Shown here: one piece after another, positions 57,501 through 64,000 of the stretch
How the letters are laid out: the number at the start of each line of letters is the position of its first letter
How positions within the stretch are numbered: the first letter of the stretch is position 1
Source: Plantago ovata
Taxonomy: Eukaryota > Streptophyta > Magnoliopsida > Lamiales > Plantaginaceae
Direction of reading: 5' to 3'
Assembly (NCBI GenBank): GCA_028274465.1
Contig: CM051458.1
Location: forward strand, 104,114,855-104,178,854
Length of the DNA: 64,000 nt
The notes under the pieces: generated by a model
The model's database searches: none
The model's input: the letters and a program-made list of their open reading frames with translations, nothing else
Told to the model about the DNA's origin: nothing
Position numbers and translations under genes: made by a program

Positions 57501-59357
57501 TACCTTTGTCTTGTGATGAACTTACTAGAAGAACATTACTAGTTTCATCATTCTCGTATATAGGTAGTGAAAAATCCAAGCTTCGAATCCAATCGGTGTG
57601 TCCTTTTAGTTCACAAGCATGAACAAACTGCAAAAAAATCCACATGCAAACATTTATTTTCCAAAAGGGGAAGACATGAAGAAAATTATCTTTCCCAAAA
57701 TATATTTCTTCTGGCTAAATGTAAGAAACATTTTTTGGAGTTATTTTCAAAGATGTTTAAACTGTTCTGGAGACAGATGTTACTAAGTTCCTAATGTTTC
57801 AATCGGAAATCTTGAATGATCCCATTTATCACGGAACCTGAAGAAACCAGATTGCATTCTGAAAACGAACTAAAGCACATGATACTTTGAATTTTGACAC
57901 TTTTCAAAAGTGTTTTGAAACAGTGGGAGATATGGAAAATCTCAAGATAGTTTTATTTTACATTACCCCAAGATACATCTCCAATATAGAGCCGTATAAA
58001 CTAAAGAAAACACTTTTCAGAAAGTGAAAATTCCTATAATTTTTGTTGACCGAATAGTAGGAGGAATGATGTAAAATTTTAATGCATGGTAAAGGAACTA
58101 GAAAGAAACAAAATGAATAATGCATAGTTTATACGCACTTTGCCAGTCCTCTCACCACTGTAGATATGGATCTTGTTATCTAATCCGCCCGTGGCAAGGA
58201 CTAGGCGGCCACAATCCCCAGGCAGTTCAGCAAGTGAGAGAGCGACCATAGGTTTTCTGCCAACCGATATAGAATCCAAAGACGACAACTTGCATTCACC
58301 TAAAATATTTCAAACGAATAACTATACGAAACTCACCTTCAATTCAACTAAAGTAACCATAAAGAACATATTATCCAATCATCAATGACAAAAGAAATGC
58401 TATACAAACATGAACAATCATAGGAATGCTCAAACTAACCTTCCTCAGTGGATGGGAGAATTAATTCCCATACATTAACTGCGCCATCAGATGAGGTTGA
58501 TGCAAACATGGTCTCGGTATGTGATATCAGTAGTGTAGTAATGCATGTTACACCTTTCTTATGAGCATCTGAAACTTGTAACACATTCCTCCACTGCCGA
58601 TAAGAAAAGGGGATATTAGTTATCGCGCAGATAAGCTACTAGAAATGGAGCATATGATGATGCAATTTAGGCAAGGGTCGTAGTCAATACAAAACATAGT
58701 AATAAGGAACGAAGGGTAACGTGAAGCCAAATATATACTAGCTGAGAAAAGTAAGTAACCTTATTGTGAACAAGAGAAAACTCCCACAAGAATATAGCAC
58801 CATCAGCATCCCCAGATAACAGATAATGCCTTGTGAAATCTTTAGCTATAACATCAGAAAACCGATAAACATTTTGTTAAGTGAACATAAACAGCAAATC
58901 AACAACAAATAAGTATGCAAACTATATAACAAAATACTTCGAAACTTTGTTAGAAAAAAGGACTAGACCAGACCTTTGAATGCGAACTTATTGCTTGGCA
59001 ACCAACTGGTGCAGTTGACATAGGCCTTGTGCCCCGGAAGAGTAGTCACAATTTGTGCAGTCTATTCAATAACATACATAAGAAAATAAATCCCAAGTTA
59101 ATTATTTGCTAAAATGGAAAAAAAAAAAAAGTAATAAAGAAACTAAAACAGTAGTATAATAGAATAAAGAATGGTGAATGGAGCAAGACCTTGGGAGAGA
59201 AGATAGCAACAGCGTTTTGGGCACCAAAGGAGAGCAAATTGCAAGAACCCCATGAAACATTGTTGACTATTCTGTTGCAACCTGCTCCTATGAATACCCT
59301 CTCTGCTGCACCGACCACCATATCATTAACTGCTTGTGCTCCAGAACTAACAACCAT
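54541..59357 (-). CDS. ELP2: Elongator complex subunit 2 (ELP2), WD40 protein
   Basis: Ten coding exons on the minus strand: 59357-59190, 59061-58974, 58845-58760, 58593-58440, 58299-58139, 57627-56962, 56827-56506, 56372-56155, 55489-55312 and 55028-54541. All joins keep phase with GT-AG introns, giving 842 residues, near the plant ELP2 length. The product is two WD40 propellers: repeats such as LPGHKAYVNCTSW, HYLLSGDADGAIFLWEF, LKGHTDWIRSLDFS, GHEDWVYSVEWEPP, YGGSFHLWR, GHDINCVTLIKG, LYGHGNEL, HSLTVTHLEFSHDNKFLLAVSRDRHFSVF, and FATGSRDKTVKIWQV near the end. ELP2 is a scaffold of the Elongator core with ELP1 and ELP3, needed for wobble-uridine tRNA modification and linked to transcription elongation and plant immunity. 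The ATG at 59357 is preferred over an upstream TTG. It is divergent from RPS13, 1.2 kb away. Confidence 0.95.
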
Positions 59358-60339
59358 GACAATCAACGCACCTTCTGTTCAGACGGTGTGATCCAAAACC
59401 AGATTTCAGTTTTGCTGCAAAATAAATGATAGAAGAACTGAACAAGAGCGGCTAAGTATCTGACTGAGATGAGAAGTATTGATGAAAAGGAGAAGAGAAG
59501 AAATTGGTGGGTTTAATACTTTAGTGGGATCATAATCCATAATCCGGACGGACCCTAGCTCACGTAATTCGCGCGCGACATGCAGCGGATCACAGGCGAA
59601 AATTGTGATCTAAGGCGACTTAGGTTCTACTGATTCGTGCACTGAGAAAGATCTGATTCAATTTACCTTTTTTTTTTGGGGGGGGGCAAAACACTTTTTA
59701 TTCCAAAATCCTTACACATAAACAAGATCTCTTGAACATGAAGATGGATGGTCGATCGACCGAACTCAATATGTTTCATCGATGAGAATTATTGAGGTAA
59801 GTTACTTTGAATGGGTCGGATAATTTTTTGGTTCGTTAACCACAGGAAGTTACGTCCCAATTTTTTAGGGGTGGAGGCGGATCCGGATTAGGTGGGGTTC
59901 GAGTTGATTGTCGGGTCCGGGTTCATTAACCAAAAAAAGGCACTTGGTCTTGGTTACGGGGGGTGGAGTTTGATGGTTGCGGTGGTGTTGCATGGGCAGT
60001 GAAGGGAAGTATGAGGCAGTTGTAGCTACACTGGTTTTGAAGGTGGTCATGGGGTGTTCAAAGTACAGTGGTCGTGGGGCGGCGGTGGACTTCGATGGTT
60101 ACGGGTGGTGGAGTTTGTTGGTTGCGGGTGATGGTCAAGGTGCGAAGTGGTGGTCAAAGGTCAAGGGGGTGGTCAACGAAGAGGGATAATTTTGTACTTT
60201 CACATTCCCAAAACCACCACATTTTAATTTTAAAAAAAAGAAAAAAGCGTCATTGAAATTTGACAATTGACATGTACATTATACATGGGCCGATAACACC
60301 AGCGTGAAACAAGAATAAGAACAAGACGGATGATTTGCG
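59358..60339. other. Intergenic between ELP2 and RPS13
   Basis: This spacer holds the ELP2 promoter side (59358-59600) and a T10-G8 run near 59670-59688. A G-rich stretch (59865-60180) repeats variants of GATGGTTRCGGGTGGTGGAGTTTG and GGTTGCGG. Apparent open frames through the G-rich stretch have low-complexity composition and are not convincing genes. Confidence 0.5.
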
Positions 60340-60457
60340 TGGGCCTTTAAGTCAGCCCAAGCTTATTGGGCCAGGCCATAAAAGATCCAGATAAAACACA
60401 CTCCCCAAAGCCCTTGTCATCTCTCCCATCAGTACACATCGGAAGCAGCTAGGGTTT
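60340..60457 (+). promoter_or_regulatory. RPS13 promoter: site II elements and telo box
   Basis: TGGGCCT (60340-60346) and TTGGGCC (about 60366-60372) are site II-type elements, and TAGGGTTT (60450-60457) is a telo box in reverse. The same set marks RPS20 at 9181-9254, as expected for co-regulated ribosomal-protein genes. The ATG follows at 60534. Confidence 0.75.
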
Positions 60458-60533
60458 CTGGCGTTTCTCCTCTGAATCCATCATCTTCATCACTGTACAA
60501 TCAGTACTGTGACACAGCTCCCTCGCCGCCACC

Positions 60534-62470
<1,937 letters not shown>

Positions 62471-63339
62471 GCTATAGGGATTTGCCAGGAGCTGTTTCGA
62501 AGTGGAAATGACTTGGTGGAGCTCCCCACCCGTGGGCAAATTACAAGATTTGGCATAATGTGTTAATTTAGAAATTTTATCCCTAAATCTAAATGTGCTA
62601 CCTCAAGATGGATGACAATTTTAATACAATTTAGTTGCTGTTATTTCATTTTAGATTGTTCTGCTACCTCTCTACACCTTGAATGTTGCTATTGGCTTTA
62701 GTTGATCGTTGTGCTTTTATAGAGTGAAGTTCAACTCTAGTAATATCTTTCAAAGTAGCATTATTGATGTAATGGTCTTTTCTCGGCCCAATGTCTATCG
62801 TGTTACTTGGGATTGCAATTTTTTTTGTGTGTTGCTTGATCGACTCAATTGTCATAATAGTCGAAGGAGCAGTTTTGCAGGGTATAATGTCCCTGCATTG
62901 CATCTGAAAGTTTTGTATAGTCGAAGTATCAGAACTCCGAAATGTTTTGATCATGTCATAGATCTAAGGAACCCAAAAAAAAATCACTGCATGAAAACAA
63001 AAAGAATAACAGCCCTCGAGTCTCCCTGGCTATTGTGATAGTTCTGTTTTGTTATTATTCCTCTGTGAATTCAGTGTTTATGGAGATGGAACGGGTCATG
63101 GCGAACAATGTGTTGAGGCACTATATGGATGATTTAATGCGTCTCTTAACCCTTGACATTGGAAGCATAAAGCACACAGAAGAAGCTCTTCACACAATTT
63201 TGTGCCCTTAACATTGGTGTGAGTTCATAATAATAAGAACAACTTTGGTGCACAAACATTCATTGAAATTTCTGGAATAAAAAGTAAGAAAAGAAAACGG
63301 GCAAGAGCTTATTTCTGCTCCCTGTTAGATTGTAGCTGT
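62471..63339. other. 3' region of RPS13 and intergenic DNA
   Basis: The RPS13 3' UTR follows the stop at 62470. An open frame at 62709-63038 has no recognisable family and lies in AT-rich sequence; I do not call it a gene. Confidence 0.45.
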
Positions 63340-64000
63340 GCTACAAATAACCATGGATTATCTGAGTTTATTTCTGCTACTTGGTTTGAAGTGGTACAGT
63401 TTATAACTAGATTATCTTAGTTTATTTCTTCTGGTTATGCTGGCAAGGTGGACAAACGTGCTCTAATCAACCCACGTTTCAAGGACAGTGTGATGTGGTA
63501 TATATTTGGCTGTCCTCAATCGGTTACTTTGATTGTTTGCGAACAATGTTAGATCAGTCATGTGTACTAACATAGGAACTTAGCTACAGTTTCATTATAA
63601 ACTTCCAACATTGTTCTCGATAAGGAGGTTCCGGTACAACATAATTTGAGAACAAGAGATGTGTGAGCTAAAAAGAGATTTGGATGACTTAATGTGACTA
63701 AAACTCATCTACTACTCGAGATTGAAACATCAATTGTTTTGTGGATAATATAAAACTCAAGACTAGAAGTGTGCTCACATAGGATAGGAGCAAAAAGGCT
63801 ACATAGCAAACTGAGAGAGCCTTTCACAGAACTTTGTGCTTTAACTAATGGTGAAGTACCCTCGGTACCGGACCCAACTGAGAATCGAAGCAAAAAAAGG
63901 AGTGAAGCCTATTAGACAGCTGCAAGACCATCCCGGCCAGCCTGGATGAGCCGAGAACAATCATCTATGGCAACTGGGTAGCTCTGTCGAACCAAACGGT
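63340..64000 (+). repeat. Unclassified dispersed repeat, right-edge copy
   Basis: TCTGAGTTTATTTCTGCTAC, TTTATTTCTTCTGGTTATGC, TTTCAAGGACAGTGTGATGTGGTAT, AAGAGATGTGTGAGCTAAAAAGA, AGCTGCAAGACCATCC and GCTCTGTCGAACCAAACGG follow the order of the copy at 14780-15300 and the inverted copy at 38040-38600. It is cut off by the window end. It lies more than 25 kb from the nearest F-box remnant, which shows the repeat is not confined to the F-box arms. Confidence 0.75.

Noticed and set aside
54668-57712. Many plus-strand open frames across the ELP2 exons
   Set aside because: Antisense shadows of ELP2 exons; the minus-strand splicing is fully in phase with WD40 content.
59865-60256. Gly/Trp-rich open frames between ELP2 and RPS13
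   Set aside because: They arise from a degenerate G-rich repeat and lack any family signature.

Overview
The window is nuclear DNA from a flowering plant, almost certainly a eudicot. Genes contain GT-AG introns, the intergenic DNA is AT-rich, ribosomal-protein genes carry telo-box and site II promoter motifs, and there are plant-specific families (EXORDIUM/PHI-1, EIX-type receptor-like protein, LRR receptor kinase, plant F-box proteins, CML13/14). An asterid is likely but cannot be proven from this sequence. All exon structures below were derived by hand from splice sites, reading phase and family alignment from memory; no search was run.

Layout. 1-4.3 kb is intergenic and carries a tRNA-derived SINE and three tiny 'tail-only' insertion scars. 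4.38-5.40 kb is an intronless EXORDIUM-like gene. 7.2-9.2 kb is RPS20 (uS10) on the minus strand. 10.4-19.9 kb is a decayed region with two F-box pseudogenes, several copies of an unclassified repeat, a TIR element embedded in (TA)n, a Mutator-like element and a Harbinger-like MITE. 20.34-26.19 kb is a complete-looking CACTA (EnSpm) transposon with an open transposase gene, ending 275 bp from the stop codon of a 1006-residue receptor-like protein (26.46-29.48 kb). 30.2-32.6 kb is the seven-exon pICln gene. 33.9-38.6 kb is a second graveyard: a third F-box pseudogene on the opposite strand, plus fragments resembling Prp31, a wall-associated kinase and the neighbouring LRR kinase gene. 39.1-42.5 kb is a four-exon LRR receptor pseudokinase. 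42.5-49.1 kb is intergenic with MITEs. 49.15-49.59 kb is a CML13/14-type EF-hand protein. 49.6-54.5 kb is intergenic with tandem repeats. 54.5-59.4 kb is the ten-exon Elongator subunit ELP2, and 60.5-62.5 kb is RPS13 (uS15) on the plus strand. The last kilobase returns to the unclassified repeat.

The functional genes are a normal plant mix: translation (RPS20, RPS13, ELP2 through tRNA wobble modification), snRNP assembly (pICln), calcium signalling, and two cell-surface LRR proteins. They do not form an operon or cluster. The unusual content is the 10-20 kb and 33.9-38.6 kb regions, which look like the two arms of an old, inverted and rearranged F-box duplication filled with nested transposons. 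Paralogous repeat copies give empty-site evidence for two insertions. I found no convincing wholly new system.
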